Shown: in pieces, positions 5,956 through 7,230 of the stretch
Layout of the letters: the number at the start of each line of letters is the position of its first letter
Numbering within the stretch: position 1 is the first letter of the stretch
Origin: Clostridiales bacterium
GTDB lineage: Bacteria > Bacillota > Clostridia > Peptostreptococcales > Anaerovoracaceae
DNA length: 7,230 bases
Direction of reading: 5' to 3'
NCBI GenBank assembly: GCA_012515135.1
Contig: JAAYYX010000043.1
Location: forward strand, 1-7,230
Notes under the pieces: generated by a model
Databases searched by the model: none
Seen by the model: only the letters and a program-made list of their open reading frames with translations
What the model was told of the DNA's origin: nothing
Made by a program: the position numbers and the translations under genes

Positions 5956-6978
5956 ATGAAGAAACAGATGAAATTCAAAACAAAAAAAGTGCCGGTCATT
6001 TTGGCTTTGATAATAACTTTTGTTATTTTGCAGGCAGGATGCGGCACAGAAGAGGAAATATCAGACACGGGATTTTATCTGGACACCACATGCACAATAA
6101 CCCTTTATGATATCAATAAAGACGAAGGAGAAAAGCTCATAAAAAAATCCTTTGACATATGCAAAAAATATGAAGGACTCATGAGCAAAACAATAAAGGG
6201 CAGTGATATTGACAGGATAAACAGGGCAGAAGGGAAGGCTGTTTCAGCAAGCCCCGAAACTATAAAAGTAATAAAAGAAGGTATGAGAATGGGGAAATTG
6301 TCCCGAGGAGAATTTGATATAACCATAGGAAGAGTGACGGAACTTTGGGATTTCAACAGCGATGAGGCGAAGGTCCCTGACGATGAAGAAATAAAGGAGG
6401 CTCTTGAAACCGTTGATTACAGAAATATTAAAATAGAAGGAAATAATGTTACGCTTAAAGATCCGGAAGCAAAACTGGATCTGGGGGGCATAGCCAAGGG
6501 CTACATAGCCGACAGAATAACAAAGATGCTGGTCAAAAATGGAGCAGAAAAAGCAATAATAAATCTGGGGGGAAATGTGGTAGCCATAGGTGAAAAAGAA
6601 GAAAATACTCCCTGGAACATAGGAGTGGAAAGACCTTACAGTGACAGAAGTGAAGTTATCGGTGTGGTTGAGGCTGTGGATGATTCCGTGGTAACTTCAG
6701 GCATATATGAGCGTTTCTTTGAAAAAAACGGAAAGAAATATCATCATATACTGGATCCGGAAACGGGATACCCGGCAGAAAGTGATCTTGAGGCAGTGAC
6801 AGTTACAGGACCTTTGGGCCATTCCATGGAGTGTGATGCACTTAGTACAGTGTGCATACTGATGGGCGAAAAAAAAGCAAAAAAAATAATTGAAAGCATG
6901 GATGGTATGGAAGGTCTTTTTATAAATAAAGAGAACAAGGCAACGCCCACTAAAGGCCTGTCTTTTGTAATTCAATAA
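5956..6978 (+). CDS. apbE: ApbE family FAD:protein FMN transferase, probable lipoprotein
   Basis: A 340-residue protein of normal ApbE length. The family transfers FMN from FAD to a Thr or Ser of target proteins such as RnfG/RnfD, NqrB/NqrC and flavinylated extracellular reductases, on the outer face of the membrane. Residues 1-29 look like a lipoprotein signal: basic start, hydrophobic 12-25, then LQAGC with Cys29 as the lipidation site. The -3 residue is Gln, where Leu is usual, so lipidation is likely but not certain. Family motifs are FDITIG (120-125), LDLGGIAKGYIAD (174-186), INLGGNV (202-208), VTSGIYERFF (246-255), YHHILDPETGYP (262-273) and the metal-binding CDALST (293-298). It starts 36 nt after hisIE with a weak AAGG, so it may be the last gene of the operon. 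No flavinylation target is visible here. Its last 29 nt overlap the convergent ATPase gene. Confidence 0.93.
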   Translation: MKKQMKFKTKKVPVILALIITFVILQAGCGTEEEISDTGFYLDTTCTITLYDINKDEGEKLIKKSFDICKKYEGLMSKTIKGSDIDRINRAEGKAVSASPETIKVIKEGMRMGKLSRGEFDITIGRVTELWDFNSDEAKVPDDEEIKEALETVDYRNIKIEGNNVTLKDPEAKLDLGGIAKGYIADRITKMLVKNGAEKAIINLGGNVVAIGEKEENTPWNIGVERPYSDRSEVIGVVEAVDDSVVTSGIYERFFEKNGKKYHHILDPETGYPAESDLEAVTVTGPLGHSMECDALSTVCILMGEKKAKKIIESMDGMEGLFINKENKATPTKGLSFVIQ

Positions 6979-7230
6979 ACTGCTTTGCAGCTCTCGGGGT
7001 ACGACCGTTTGTTCTCAAGGCATGGGCTTCGGCCTTTTTGAAAAGTTCCTCTTCGGACATATCAAGGCCGTATTTTTTTGCAAGTTCTTTTGTTATATAA
7101 AGATAAGTGTCTTTGTCGGGTTTTTGGAAGGCGACGGTAAGACCGAACCTGGCGGCAAGGCTCATGGTTTCCTGCAGAGTCTCATTTATGTGAAGGTCAT
7201 CCCCCTGTCTTTCGGCCGACGTTTCTTTTA
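6950..7230 (-). CDS. C-terminal part of a DUF815-type AAA+ ATPase, 5' partial
   Basis: Read on the - strand, the frame is open from the window edge to TAG at 6950-6952, giving 92 residues. The frame continues upstream of the Met at 7163-7165 with no stop, reading KETSAERQGDDLHINETLQE before MSLAARFGLTVAF. The GDDLH, LQE and SLAARFGL stretch, then KPDKDTYLYIT, then NGRTPRAAKQFIE near the end, match the C-terminal half of DUF815 ATP-binding proteins (PF05673). The last block would be the sensor-2/lid region, with the Arg in GRTPRAA facing the nucleotide. Walker A and B would lie outside the window. The cellular role of the family is not well defined. The gene converges on apbE and shares 29 nt with it. 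Family assignment is from memory of the pattern. Confidence 0.82.
   Translation of the reverse strand, partial: KETSAERQGDDLHINETLQETMSLAARFGLTVAFQKPDKDTYLYITKELAKKYGLDMSEEELFKKAEAHALRTNGRTPRAAKQFIELQKTGL

Noticed and set aside
6979..7010. Bidirectional terminator just past apbE
   Set aside because: The bases are coding on the - strand and I found no GC-rich hairpin followed by a T run.
6950..7165. A complete 71-residue small gene on the - strand
   Set aside because: The frame runs on without a stop to the window edge, and the upstream residues match the DUF815 family, so this is only the tail of a larger gene.

Overview
The window is almost wall to wall coding sequence and is dominated by a compact histidine-biosynthesis operon on the + strand. 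It suggests a low- to mid-GC Bacillota, most likely an anaerobic clostridial lineage. The reasons are a HisZ-dependent short-form HisG, a HisB with only the dehydratase activity, a fused HisIE, strong AGGAG-type ribosome binding sites, heavy use of ATA and AGA/AGG codons, a GC content near 40% on lines counted by eye, and a DUF815-type AAA+ ATPase next door. This placement is an inference; no phylogeny was run.

Layout. Bases 1-1467 hold the 3' part of one open frame encoding a HisZ-like regulatory domain joined in frame to a complete short-form HisG (ATP phosphoribosyltransferase). Then come hisC (1467-2513), hisB (2495-3118), hisH (3118-3738), hisA (3741-4505), hisF (4505-5260) and hisIE (5257-5919). 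Junctions range from a 19-nt overlap to a 2-nt gap, so the genes are almost certainly co-transcribed and translationally coupled. After a 36-nt gap comes apbE (5956-6978), a probable lipoprotein FMN transferase. On the - strand, converging on apbE and overlapping its 3' end by 29 nt, is the C-terminal part of a DUF815-type AAA+ ATPase (6950-7230, continuing past the window). There is no gene-free stretch above 300 bases. I see no tRNA, rRNA, insertion sequence, CRISPR array or convincing terminator.

How the genes work together. HisZ-HisG condenses ATP with PRPP. HisIE hydrolyses and opens the product. HisA isomerises ProFAR to PRFAR. HisH and HisF form the glutamine-dependent synthase that yields imidazole glycerol phosphate plus AICAR. 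HisB dehydrates it and HisC transaminates it to histidinol phosphate. The last two steps, histidinol-phosphate phosphatase and histidinol dehydrogenase (hisD), are not encoded here. hisD is absent from its common place between hisG and hisC.

Most of the window is ordinary core metabolism. The points worth a second look are the HisZ-HisG fusion, the missing hisD, the apbE gene trailing the operon and the overlapping convergent 3' ends. I found no evidence of a new defence, mobile or RNA system.
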